From positions 1,311,143 to 1,375,142 of the forward strand of contig NC_045138.2 of the NCBI RefSeq assembly GCF_008831285.2: a stretch of 64,000 nucleotides of DNA, read 5' to 3'. Position numbers and translations under genes: made by a program. Source of the stretch: Nymphaea colorata. Taxonomy: Eukaryota; Streptophyta; Magnoliopsida; Nymphaeales; Nymphaeaceae. Shown here piece by piece: positions 21,656 through 33,481 of the stretch (the stretch's first letter is position 1; each line of letters opens with the position of its first letter). The notes under the pieces are model-generated. The model was not told the DNA's origin. It did not search any database and worked only from the letters and a program-made list of their open reading frames with translations.

Positions 21656-24140
21656 GAAGGATGACTCTAAAGGACAAAGATTGAATTAGAGAAAAGATTG
21701 ACTAGGTTGACCAAGACAACATAAAGTAGAGATATGCAATGAGGTTGTGAAACATCACACAAGGTTTTATGCACATCCATATGTCATTTGAAATAATTTT
21801 TGTAGAAAAATTGGTATAGGAACCTAATTGTGATAATTTTGTGTCACGATAATCCAATGTCAAGTTATATTTATATACTTTAGCTAAATGACTTAGTACT
21901 AGCATAGATTCTTTCTAAGGCAACTAAGGGTAAGGTTCATCAACTTCTACTTGATCGCTCGTCGATATACCATAAATTACCACTCATGGTACTAACGAGG
22001 GGGCTTTCCTGCCCAATGTGTGGTCTAGTTGCAAAGCTTAGTCTTGTGCTACCGCTAAAGACCAAGCCCGACAACATGATGACCGGGATAAATAGGTATG
22101 AGAAATTTTGAAATATGAGCAATCATGTAAAATGAGTTGTCTCTAATGCAATGCTGCCTATGATGTTGATTAAAATAAATAGAAGAGCGAACATTGTTTT
22201 CAAACAACTCTTAAATTGAGGAGGGTTGTATTTGATCATAGATCTATGTGAACAAGCTTGATCCTCCTTAATAGTCTTATATGCAAGAAAGTAAATACAA
22301 TCACCAAGAAATGTAATGAAATGTCGATGGGGTCAAGGCCAAAGTTGCGAACATGCTTTATCATCGGCAATGTATGAGATGTTCAAGTTTATGAAATTTG
22401 CATCAATTATAATCATAGTCAAACAATGACGGGTCCCATCATGGTCGTCATCTGTTTGCATCTCAAAATTTTTTTGGTTTTAAAGTGCTTCCAGAAAAAT
22501 GAGGTTTTGTTTCGAAATAGGAAAGAAATGGACTCGCCCATCAGTACGAGGATCAACCGTTCTCGGCGCTTTTACCGGGGGTAATCAATCCAAGAGCTAT
22601 GTTTATTACTGATGCATTTTGTTTAATTTAAACATCTTTTTTATCCTATATGTGGTGTAAAAAAATATTAAAAGTTTGATGTTTCAAACTTTTGAAAAGG
22701 TTTTTGAAGAGTTGCTTGAGAATGTGAAATGTTTTGAGAAAGCTAGAAGGAAATCCTTGTGAATATCATTGGAAAGCTTGAAAAATCATTTTGAAATCAT
22801 TTTAGTGTTCTCTTAAGACTTTAAGTAAGTTTGAGATTTTGCTCTAATTCGGTTACCACCTAGTTAGAGCTCCATCTCATCTTGCTTAAGTTGTTTCGGA
22901 GAGGTGCTTGTGATCATAAGTAAAATAAAGTGGGTGAGAATGGATGAATGTATTAATCCTATATGATTGAAAGAATGTAAAATGTTACTACCACAATATT
23001 CATCTAAAGTCATTCCTACCACAACATACATCTAAAATTTTTGTTGTTATAATTATTGTATATAAGAAGGAAAAAGTTTTGAAAAGGAATTGAGAATGTA
23101 GACCATTAAGCATGATTCCAATGTTGAGTCATTACTTGGTTTGTGGTTTAATGAAATTGGTAAATAAAAATATAAGAATGTTAAAAAGAATACAAGAGAT
23201 AAAACACTCTTATGAAAAGAAAGAGAGAGAGATAGAGAAAGACATGCATATATGTATACATACCATCACATATACACATATATGAAAGCTTAAGAGGAAA
23301 AGATGTATTGATTTGAAGAGAAAGAGAGGATTTAGAGGAAAAAAAAAATATGCATACGTATATATGGGTATGTATAAGAAATTTTATAAGAGAAGATATT
23401 TGTATTGAAAAGAAAAATAAATATTTGAAAGAGAGGAAATAGAAGACATGTACATACGTATTCATGTACATATAAAAATTAATAAAATGGAAAGTGAAAG
23501 CATAGAGAGAGAAAGATGGAGGGATCATCATGTTGGCATAGATGCATATAACATGTATATACATCCATGTTTACACAAGATTAAAAATTATGGAATAACT
23601 TAAAATTACTAACTTCAAGTTTAATGTGGGCCGGAGGGGAGCTCGGACTCATGCAAGAGTCTAAGCTAAGTTCCTATAGCCATATTAGAAGGTTTCTTTT
23701 GAAAATGTTTTGGAAAATACGGTTTATATATATAAATATAAAATGTTATTACTTAGTTTGTTACAAGGGACATATTTCTTTCACCATTGGGTATGAAAGA
23801 AAAAAAGCAATATAACGAGGCATTCGTTAGGGTTCCTAATTGGATGATTAAGAAGGAAACTACACGTAATGACATGAAGATGCATTTTTAACATATACAT
23901 ATTCGTGAGAGCTTTCCCAGGTTGGACAAGTCCCAACTTCAAAATTCAACATGAAAATAAAGAGTTCCCAAACTACACTCTCATTTCCACCATACATTCA
24001 CATGTAAATGAAAAACCAAGCAACTATGCATGGATAATATATAGACAATTATTCAAGGAAAGAAAGAGAGGAGAGAGAGAGAGAGAGAGGTTGATGGAAA
24101 GAGAAAAGTTCAACCAGGAGGGAGGTTATGATCTAACTAC
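21656..24140 (-). mobile_element. Non-coding interior of the PMD-bearing element
   Basis: No long frame. 22500-22620 contains a CCCATCAGTACGAGGATCAACC / TTTACC...GGGTAATCAATCCAAG block that is also at 61785-61840 (CCGTCGGTACGAGGTCCAACC...GGGTAATTAGACCAAGG), so the two regions belong to one repeat family. Boundaries of the element are not defined. Confidence 0.45.
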
Positions 24141-24800
24141 GAAATGATATAACATCTCATCTTTCCATGCTCCCAGTGCACTTGAGCATAGCCTCTTGTC
24201 TCTAAAAGAGGTTGAGTGCTATCTCTTTTAGCCATGTGGAGATGAAAATGAGAAAAAATGAAAAAAAAAATAATGCTATATTCAATAAAGAGAAAACATG
24301 ATTTAATCATGAAATGAAAGATCATCTTATCTTTCTATGCTCCCGGTGCACCTGAGCATAGCCTCTTGTTTCTAAAAAGAGGTTACGTACTATCTCCTTT
24401 GGTCATGGGGACATGAAGATGAAAGAAAATGAAGAAAGAAATAATGCTATATTCAATAAAGAGAAAACATGATCTAATCATGAAATGAAAGATCATTTCA
24501 TCTTTCTATGCTCTCGATGCACTTGAGCATAGCCTCTTGTCTGTAAAAAGAGATTGAGTGCTATCTTCTTTGGCCATGGAAAGATGAAGATGAGAGAAAA
24601 ATAGGAGGAAGCAAAACAAGTCTATATTCAAGAAAGGAAAGGACAACAACAACAAGATTATATTTGAAAAAATGAATAACATGATTTAATTATAAAGTGA
24701 AACATTATCTCATCATCTTATGCTCCTGGTGCTCTCAAGTATAGCCTCTTGACTCTGAAATAGAGAGTGAGAGTTATCTCATATAGCCATGGGGAGTTGA
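24141..24800. repeat. Tandem array of ~170-bp units, four copies
   Basis: Units start near 24141, 24311, 24482 and 24694. Each contains GAAATGAAAGATCATCT, then a TATGCTC...GCATAGCCTCTTG block able to fold back on itself (TGCTC/GAGCA), then GCTATCTC and CATGGGGA. The fourth unit is more diverged. It lies within the PMD-element region. Confidence 0.88.
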
Positions 24801-24949
24801 AAAAGAAATGAAAAAATAAAGAATTGAGTGAGGTTTGGATTACATACCTCTAAATGAGAAAGATTTAGAGAAAATGAACAGCTTAGCTTGAATATCCCCT
24901 TGAATGAAGCTCCATGATGATGCCTCCAAGAGAGTTATAGTCTTTTTCA

Positions 24950-25125
24950 AGTTGGAGAAGAAAAGAGAGAGAGAGAGAAAGACAAAAACCCTAAGTCTTT
25001 AAGTGAGAAATACTCTAGGGTTTTTCACGAGGACCACTCTTACAAGAGGGGTGGGGGGGGGGGTTAGGGAGGGTGGGGGGTATTTATAGATATTTTGGGG
25101 GCAGAGGGTGGGGGGTACTTATAGA
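24950..25125 (-). promoter_or_regulatory. Putative minus-strand promoter with duplicated TATA box
   Basis: Read on the minus strand, CTATAAGTA (25116-25124) and CTATAAATA (25081-25089) lie in two copies of a CCAAAATATCTATAA.TACCCC unit, followed by a C-rich run. About 100 bases downstream the strand becomes pyrimidine-rich (TCTCTCTCTC near 24970), typical of plant 5' leaders. The arrangement fits the start of a transposon transcript running towards the PMD frame. Confidence 0.5.
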
Positions 25126-25359
25126 TATTTTGGAGCCAAGAAACCAAAATTTGAATTTTTTTGAATTTCATAACATTTTCATTCGAATATTACATAATTT
25201 TGAATAATTTTAAAAAAGAAATGATTTAAAATGAGTATTTACAGGCCATTAGCCCTCTAAAAACATTTTCAAAAGTGGGCTGGGCTTTTGCCCACCCAAA
25301 AGACCAAAACCACCCCCCTATAGGGCAGTTTTTTGTTAAAAAGGAAGGGTGAAAGGGGA

Positions 25360-25565
25360 AGACGACAGCGCCTGGACGCACAGCGTCGGGCGCTATCGCA
25401 CGCGAGGCACCGTTGCCCGACCACGCGGTTGGGCGACGAAAGCGCATCGCGCGACTGCGACAACCCGCTCACGCACGGTCGCATGACGCGGTATCGTGCA
25501 ATCGCGCGGGCGTCACTCTTTCGCGTGCACTGTCGCGCGACTGCGGGTCGCAAGACGCGCAAAAA
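25360..25565. other. CpG-rich island inside transposon DNA
   Basis: About 200 bp dense in CGCG and GCGC, within flanks of well over 60% A+T. Open frames on both strands (25226-25581) follow from base composition. It lies upstream of the putative minus-strand promoter, where an LTR U3 would be. Confidence 0.75.
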
Positions 25566-26334
25566 ACGTGATTTTTTTTAATTTTAAATCAAATAAAATT
25601 TAATAAATTGAAATAATTTTTTTTACATACATAAAAAAACATTTTTTAAATTAAAATGTTTAAAATAAGAGTTTTGTTAAAAATGAGCACTCAACCCCGC
25701 TTCGAGTCGCTCCAGACTCGTTTTAAATTCAATTTAGGTTCAGTCGCTCGCCAAAGGAAATCAAAGGAAAATTTAAAAACATATTTTGGTGTGAGAATGG
25801 GAGCTTAAAACAATGCAAAGGTCTGTGCATGCACGATGCTCAAATTTTGTCGTTTCGAACGCGATTCGAATTTTGGGTCTAAAATGCCCTGTTTGGATCC
25901 AAACTTGGGTTTTGGATATAATTTGGACCTTCAAAAATTTTGAAAAAATTTGGGGTGATTACATTGTCCAAATCCAAACATGTCAAACTTGATCTATAGT
26001 TTTCTAGTTACATGTATGGGTTTAATTCCAAGTCAAATTAGACAAATTTGAAGTTAATTAGACTTTGCAACAAGTCCATATTTGGTCAGGACCCTATCCC
26101 CTTACTTGGACCTATATTTGGATTTAATTTCAAATTCTCATAAAAAAGTTAAGCAGATGTAGCTCAAGAGCCCATGCCAGCTCTAGCATCAAGGAGTATA
26201 GTGTAGCTAACCAGGGTAAGGATATGTGATTAGACATGTCTATAGTTTGACTTTCATAAACACTATATTTCTGTATTATGGACCCTAAGTTGAAAGGTAC
26301 GCTGTTGTCATTATTGATACTTTGTCAGGGAGGA

Positions 26335-26515
26335 GGTAAAAATTTTTCATGAGGGGGGCATAATTAAAGTTTTTAAATTTTAACTAAGGCCCAAATATCA
26401 TTTTTCAAAACTTTTATATAAACAAGTAAAATTTTCTAAAATTTACATGTAATTTTTTTTTTTTTTTTGAGGTGGGGCCAGGGCCCAAGCGTACCCTACC
26501 TTGGCTCTGCCGTTT
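26335..26515 (+). repeat. Repeat family R2, copy
   Basis: Contains ATTAAAGTTTTTAAATTTTA, AAAATTTACATGTAATTTTT, GGTGGGGCCAGGGCCC and a TTGGCTCTGCCG end. It is nearly collinear with 30760-30955 and 38745-38915. Confidence 0.65.
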
Positions 26516-27150
26516 CTCTCTGCGGTGAGTCATAATCTTCTTGCCAAATAACAAAACAGTAACACTTTAAATTGCAATTTTTGAGTTGGCCAATATGTAA
26601 ACATAATGAGCAAATAATATGAAATAAACATTCATGTGAGACTGGTGTATGCAATTATCTGCTATGTGAAACCAATTATATGCATATGAAAAAGGAACAA
26701 CAATATATTAAGCAGAAATTTAACATATATCTGAACTCCCATTCTAACCTCTACAGATATATCCCGTGACTCTTTAAATTGACAGTTAGTGGATCAGCAG
26801 ATCTGGATCTTATTGTATGGACATGAAATTTACAAAAATTCAGTTATGTAGATCAGGATCTTGCTACATTTTACTTTATGCCTTAAATAGGTACAAGAGT
26901 CTGGACAAAATAACAAAAAAATGATTCAATAACATTGTTCTTAAGTTAATTATTTTTTGAATTTGATGTTTTTTTTATAAGACATAAAATTGAACAGCTC
27001 ATATAACATCAAAATTTTAATTATGGAGTAATCCTGATTTTTCGTAAAAAAACAAGTTTTACATCAAATTAGTTTTTTATAAACATATTAGGATGTTTTT
27101 ATTTTGTTTAAAATATCTTTTAAGCAAAAATTTAAAGGGTCTCATTTTTA
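26516..27150. other. Gene-free sequence
   Basis: Very AT-rich; nothing supported. Confidence 0.4.
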
Positions 27151-27159
27151 TCTCTGATC

Positions 27160-27181
27160 TATAGGTCTGTTTCTACCAATT

Positions 27182-27272
<91 letters not shown>

Positions 27273-27310
27273 GTGTGTGTGTGAAAAATTGGTAGAAACC
27301 AGAACTATAG
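27160..27310. repeat. (TA)n array flanked by inverted arms
   Basis: About 40 TA units plus a short (TG)n. The arms are CTGTTTCTACCAATTTTTC on the left and GAAAAATTGGTAGAAACCAG on the right, so the array is the centre of an inverted repeat. Confidence 0.9.
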
Positions 27311-27639
27311 GTCAGAGACAAGTCAAACCCTTTAAACATGATATTTAAAGTTTTTTTTAAGATCTAACCTTGTGAATATGATATTGAGGATATGTTGATG
27401 CAAAATATATATTAAGTTGATCATTTTTTAAGTTTTTATAGTAAGAAAAAATGAATGGCTCTCATAACATCAACATTTTGAGAATAGAAAAATCAACATT
27501 TTTGATAAAAGCAACTTGTTTCAAAGCATATTCTATATCAAAAGAGTTTTTATATATATACTAAAATGTTTATATTTTATTTAAAATATTTTTTTATCAA
27601 AAAGATTAAAAAGTTCTAGTTTTCGTCTGTAACTTAATT

Positions 27640-27654
27640 GTCTGGTTTCTACCA

Positions 27655-27741
<87 letters not shown>

Positions 27742-27770
27742 TATAGATATATATATATATATTCTCGTGT
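27640..27770. repeat. (CT)n(TA)n compound microsatellite
   Basis: Preceded by GTCTGGTTTCTACCAAATTC, the same flank as the 27160 array, followed by (CT)~14 and (TA)~30 with two GA interruptions. Confidence 0.92.
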
Positions 27771-28412
27771 ATGGGATATTATATTGGCTTCCAATTATAG
27801 TCTCAAGGGTTCAGATTTATGGTGACAGTTTGTAACTTGAGCTTCAATAGTTGGAGTCGTTGTTGATGCCAATGTAGCACATGAGTCCAAAGACAATGTG
27901 AATTGTTGCGGTGGGGAAAGGGGTGGGGGTGCTTCACATCTTTTTTTTTTTTTTTTTTTTTTGATTGGTGGCTTGTTAACCTCTCAGTCACCAGAAATTT
28001 TAATGACAAATAAATACTTTTTAATTGGTTTCTCATTTTATCCAAATTCCATTTGTGGTAGATCTCTATGTTAATGTTATGTTGTTAACACGGAAACAGT
28101 TGGAGCCCACCGTTTAATCGAAAGAGTATTTTTCTTTTCTACATTTTGTATGAGATTTTTTTTTTTAAGATTGTAGTTTTCCCTTATAGAGGAAGTGTCT
28201 TGTATTTATTCCAATAATTGTATTTTAGTTATTTCTAAATCATAACACATGATCCCTTTAGGGTCATAATATATAACCGAACTTACTTCTTAATATTACA
28301 AATATATCATAAAAATAAAAATATCTAAAGATAAAAAGTGTGCAAAGTATACAGAACCCATGTTGAGGTGCCTTACTCACTGTCAGTGTTTATGTTCTTT
28401 TTTTTTCTCTTA
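27771..28412. other. Gene-free sequence
   Basis: Includes a poly-T run at 27941-27962. No gene. Confidence 0.4.
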
Positions 28413-28640
28413 TGATGTGTTTGTTTCACAAATTATCGGTGATCTGAGATTCATGGATTCAAAGTCGCACTCTCCCTTCATCTAATCTTTAATCCATGGT
28501 TTTTAACATGTAGCATCGATTTTAGATCCATATTAATGAGATCCTCCGAACCTTTTAGATCCCTTATCAAGGAAGCACACTAGGTGAAGTCCACCAATTA
28601 AATAATCAAATGACTGATTTCAAATCCATGCCACATCTAA
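28413..28640. mobile_element. MITE of the 'gatctgagatccatgg' family
   Basis: GTGTTTGTTTCACAAATTATCG, AATCCATGGTTTTTAACATG and TTAGATCC motifs are shared with 59448-59690 and 60225-60440. Non-coding; ends not fixed. Confidence 0.5.
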
Positions 28641-28850
28641 GAACAATCATGGATATGCGGTCCGAAAGGGTAAGGAATTCGGACTATAGATCTGCAAATT
28701 TGATATCCTCAGTTATTAGAGATTATCATAGATCTTAGATACAGAGCAAGCCTGCAAGCATACCTTAAAGAAATTTGGATTTGCGTACCAGTTGGAATTA
28801 CTTCTCTTATGTCTCGTATCCTAATCTGAATTTGAGTTTTGATGAATTGG

Positions 28851-28852
<2 letters not shown>

Positions 28853-28932
<80 letters not shown>
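28853..28932. repeat. (TA)n microsatellite
   Basis: About 40 uninterrupted TA units. Confidence 0.95.
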
Positions 28933-28935
<3 letters not shown>

Positions 28936-29639
28936 ACTTCATAAGTTCTCAAAAGTTTTGAATATCACTTCGTTTGGAAGACAAGGCACTTTAGATCTGT
29001 TTCTACACGATCGTCTAAGTGGGTCGAGGCCGACAAAAAAGTTTGTATTATTTTATGAAGGAAAGCATACAACGTGTTTGAGTCTACTCCATATTGTTGC
29101 GTATTTGAGATAATTCATCGAAAAAATTTATCTTTCTTTGGATGAGTAAGGAGAGTATTTTATCCTACCGCCCAGTTAGAGGGACGAGACTCCCATCTTT
29201 CCCTTCATCCCTCGAAGTGTCATATTTGCTTTCAGTGCTTTAAAGTGATGTCTCTGTTATGTTTTAACTTACATATTAGTACTCCTCCATCACAATACTA
29301 GAAATTGACATTTTCAGGTTCAAAACAAAGAATGTACGACAGAATAACAAAATAATTTGGTTTATATACTGTTTATATTGGCAGCTTGCTTATGCAATAT
29401 GAACCCCTAGCTGGTCGGCAGCTGGTCACGTGTTAAAGTGACATGAGCACTAGACCCTTTGTGCCAATGATGTGGAGTACTGTGCTAAGTAGTCGACAAC
29501 ATGGGTTACATTGTAGTGGTAGAGCCACATATAGTTAGCGGTGGGTAGTTTCCCACACTAGCCTTGTATTTTTTTTTTTTGGCATTGATACATCTCATTT
29601 TTGCACATTAATATATAAATGTGCTCCTAAAGATTTGAG

Positions 29640-29830
29640 TGCCTAAATTTCTTGGCTCGAACTCGGCTTGCGTGTCTTGAAAGAAACTCAAACTCCACTC
29701 AAGCTCGACTCGAGTTTTACTCGAATTTGATTTCATTAGCTCGAAGTCTACTATGCTCGAGTTCTTAAAACTCGAACTCGGCTTGATTAAGCTCGAGCCG
29801 AAGATTGGCTTTGAGCCGAGCCAAGCATTT
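29640..29830. repeat. TCGAG-rich hAT-type fragment
   Basis: Repeated CTCGAACTCGGCTTG motifs as in the ends of the hAT element at 46143-47132. No TSD found. Confidence 0.45.
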
Positions 29831-30759
29831 CATTAATTTTGTTTTTTTTTAAAGGAAGAGGTATCACATGACTTGAAAATACTCAATTCAAAACCATATA
29901 TATATATATATATATATAGAAAGAGGGAGAGAGTGAGTGAGTGAATGATGATAACAAGGGCAGTTTGTTTGAAACGTATAGTTATTGAGAGAAAAATAGG
30001 AAGAAAAAAATTTAAAATAATATTAGATGACCAAAATATCTACAATCTTTTTTTTTATTTCTTTTAGCCGTCCATCGTGTTAGGTGTGTGCATCATAACG
30101 TTTGAGTTGCTTTTCACAAACATAATTATATAAATAAGTAAACGGCATGAAATATATTATTAAAAAGTTAAAATTGTGATGTATGAATCAAATTATAATA
30201 GTAGGGAAAGCTTAAATCAATCTTTTGTAAAATTTTATAAAATCTAGTTTATACATTGATCGGAGGATTTTCTTAGATTAATATTTTTTTGAAAGGTGCT
30301 ATCATGATAGTATTAAGGAGTATTGAGTTAGGTTTATCCTTGGAGGGTTACTAGTTGGTAGCTAATGTGGTAGAGTTTTTACCCTTTTTTTTTCTCTCTT
30401 CCTCTCCGTCTTTCTCTTTTTTACCATCTGTTCCATCCGCAATGGTTGACAATTTACCTGATGTCTTGGTTCATTTGTTCATGGTAGGTTTGGGAAGAGA
30501 GCAACAACCAAAAATATTCAAAAACTCACAGCCAAGTGTTGCTTCTATCAAATGCATTGTGAAGACAGATGTCTACCTCGTGCTTTCCTTTGCATTTGCT
30601 GGAGGATGTCTTTTTCTTTTGATTATCTCTTTCTCTCCTCCTCTTGCTTTTGTTCATGTCATGGTTACTTTTCTTTATCCTTTTTTTTGTCCTTACTTTG
30701 TCTTCTAATCTTTTTTTATGTCTAATTTTTGTTGATTGGTGATGCTGACAGAGCTAGAA

Positions 30760-30955
30760 ATTTTTCATGAATAAGGTCAAATTAAAGTTTTTAAATTTTA
30801 ACAGGCTTCAAAATATCATGTTTCAAAATTTTTATATAAGACAAGTGATTTTTTTTAAAAAAAATTACATGTACATTTAAAAAAATTAAGTGCCGCCGGG
30901 GCCCATGCGGGCCCCCCCTTTCGCCCATGATGCCCGGTCTCTAGAGTTTTGTCGT
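30760..30955 (+). repeat. Repeat family R2, copy
   Basis: Begins CAGAGCTAGAAATTTTTCATG and ends in GGGCCCATGCGGGCCCCCC. It lies inside R1 copy C, at the place where copy A has the R2 copy at 2695-2890. Confidence 0.65.
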
Positions 30956-31059
30956 TAGTAAATTTCTTTGTCAGTTCTCTCTCTCTCTCTCTAGCTATTT
31001 TGAACACCATAATGAAGATTAAGCATCATAATTGAGATCGTTGTCGTAAATTAAATGCA

Positions 31060-31156
31060 TCGCGTTGTTAGCAATTTCAAGATAACATAAAAAAGGATGA
31101 TTAAAACCATCGCGTTGTTAGCAATTTCAAGATAACATAAAAAGGGCTGATTAAAA
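31060..31156. repeat. Tandem duplication of ~48 bp
   Basis: CATCGCGTTGTTAGCAATTT and the following bases occur twice in tandem; the related 44300-44380 region of copy B has it once. Confidence 0.85.
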
Positions 31157-31789
31157 CTGTAGAGCACCTAAGAATTGCGATTAATTTATTTGATCTTCTT
31201 TGTTCTATGTGTTATGAATTATTAACGTGATTTTGTCTTAAGCTAATTAATTTTGTATTATTTAGTGAGTTGGTCAGCTTTTATACTAAAAAAATCCCTT
31301 TTTTTTTTGGCAATATCATGAAAATTGAAAAAACTGTCATCCAAACACATTTTTAATTTCTGTGTCTAATCTGCCGATGAAGCCAATGGTAAAAAGAAAA
31401 AACTAACATAAATTAATGTGATGTGTAGGATTTATTAAATAAAAAAAGTTTTAAAACAACATAAAAGATCACTTCCATGGCTCACAAGTTTTAAAAACAA
31501 TATCAAAGACCTTCAGTGTTCAAAGTAGCAAATTGGATTCGAATCGGATCCATGTAGAACTAATACAAAATTTTACTTCCTCTTTGGGTGGCTGAGTTTC
31601 ACAATGAAAACACTAGGGATGTCGATGGTGCATAATGTAATGTTTGATTCATTTTCAGATTCGACTAGTTTAAGCTTTTTAAGAAAAAGTTAGATTGGAT
31701 GGTAAATTGGATATGGATTTGTTGCATGATTTTCTTTTCAATTTGGACTGGATATCCAAGCCTTTTTCATTCTTTCAAAAGACAAATTG

Positions 31790-32060
31790 TAAGTCAGGCC
31801 CAATCCTGGCCTGACACCTGAAATTCAGGCCCAGCTCGGGTCGGGCCCAATCAATTTAAATTATAAAATATATATTTTAATATAAAATCATATATAAATA
31901 ATAAAATTATAATAAAATAATTATATATTTAAAATAATAAAATATACTTTAAAAATTATTATTGGGCCCATCTGGCCCAGTCCCATAACATTTCCAGCTG
32001 ACAGGTTGCCATTTTTTTTTTAAGGCTCGAGCTCAAACCCAAGCTAGCGGAGGGCTTGAA
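31790..32060. mobile_element. hAT-like MITE fragment with GC-rich arms
   Basis: GGCCCAATCCTGGCCTGACACC, an AT-rich core, then GGGCCCATCTGGCCCAGTCCC. Same family as 460-845. Ends and TSD not resolved. Confidence 0.45.
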
Positions 32061-32441
32061 CCCAAGGTAGGCGGAGTACCCAAGGTAGGGGGAGTATCAG
32101 GTAACCCATGACGTCCCAATCTTAATAAATTGTCAACCTCCTACTCAATAAAAAATAAAAAACATATGTTGTTAAATAATAGAATCGACCTCTCTCCAGC
32201 CAGTGCATGCATCGTTCCAGCCAACCGTTTTGGAGCAGCTGCCGATGGCTGGCAAGCATAAGTTGGGTTGCAAATAAGTCACATCTCGTTTGAGGGTCTT
32301 GCCACTTTCAATCCCTATGCATTTAGCTGTGGCTGATTCAACCCATTTAAAACATCATCTGATGTTATATTCATGCACTTCCACACACACAAGTGCATCT
32401 GCCTATTCAGGTGTTGCTTTATTCAGATCAAATTTGTGTTG

Positions 32442-32444
<3 letters not shown>

Positions 32445-32494
<50 letters not shown>

Positions 32495-32505
32495 AAGAGA
32501 GAGAT
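32445..32505. repeat. (TA)n(GA)n microsatellite in R1
   Basis: Followed by ATTGGTAAAAACCAGACC. The corresponding position in copy B (40741-40821) has the same structure inverted, while copy A at 2478 has none. Confidence 0.92.
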
Positions 32506-32835
32506 TGGTAAAAACCAGACCAGGTAGATAAAGAAAAAAAGCAGACCCCTTAACATCAACTATTGTTATTATTATTATTTTTTTTGCAATCTAACATTAT
32601 GGGTATGGATATGATTTGACAGTAATTTGGTGAGAAACATACCTTAAGTTAGTAGGTTTTTTTTTCTTAAATAATGTTTTCTAATAATAAAAAAAATGAA
32701 CTGTTCATACAACATCTAAATTTGGATAGTAAAAAGATTTCTTTTACAAAAATACTTAAACTAAAGCATGATTTATATTAAATTAGCATTTATATGGTTT
32801 TTATCCCTTACTCAAGCGGTCTGGGGTATCTACCA

Positions 32836-32922
32836 ATATATATATATATATATAAACTGATTTATCCTAAATTAGTGTTTATATGGTTTCTATTTCTTAC
32901 CCAAGTGGTTTGGTATGTACCA

Positions 32923-32968
<46 letters not shown>
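32836..32968. repeat. Duplicated ~110-bp unit with two (TA)n arrays
   Basis: TTATCC/TTTATATGGTTT...TTACC(C/T)AAG..GT motifs occur twice, each followed by a (TA)n array (32836-32852 and 32930-32968). Confidence 0.7.
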
Positions 32969-32972
<4 letters not shown>

Positions 32973-33481
32973 GTGCTCTGGTATCTACGTCGTTGGCAAC
33001 AATAATGTATTCTCATGTTTTAGATAAGAGAGAAAGAGATTAATATTAAAACTGTGACACATTTAAGAGATTGCAGTTGTCCTATTTCATTTAATTTCTC
33101 CTATGGTGGTATGAATTGTCCAATCCATTTTGTCTTAAGCTAATTAATTCCACATTATAATTTAGTTAGTTGGTTAAGGATCATAATAAAAAATGTGGAT
33201 CTTTTCTTATGAAAATATCATGCAAGATGCATCTAGAACTAAATCTGATAAACAGTCCTCCAAACATGTTTAAATTTGTTGAAGTCAATGGAAGGAAGAA
33301 CTAGATGGTCGTATGCTAAATCATTTGTAGGACAGTAGACCGCTCATCATGTGTGTGCCAATATCAAGTGGAGCTAAGCCTGGGCGTTGGGTCGTGTACC
33401 CAGTTGGCTCGACTAGGGCTCCATAAAAAGGCACCGGGTTGACCCGATAACTTAGTGGACCTGAACTGAACCTACGGTAAG

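Larger units (their letters stand above)
29880..33481 (-). repeat. Repeat family R1, copy C (inverted)
   Basis: Reverse-complement match to copy A (33260-33050 with 1900-2110; 30680-30110 with 2880-3500) and to copy B (31700-31310 with 41130-41590; 31275-31010 with 44215-44400; 32290-32190 with 40960-41030). It is truncated at 33481 inside the hAT MITE that copies A and B carry whole. It has no kinase insertion, so it shows the empty site of the palindrome. Confidence 0.72.

Noticed and set aside
25226-25581. Arg/Ala-rich ORFs on both strands
   Set aside because: Products of a CpG-rich block; no recognisable protein.
27638-29113. ORFs rich in alternating Tyr-Ile
   Set aside because: Translations of (TA)n arrays.
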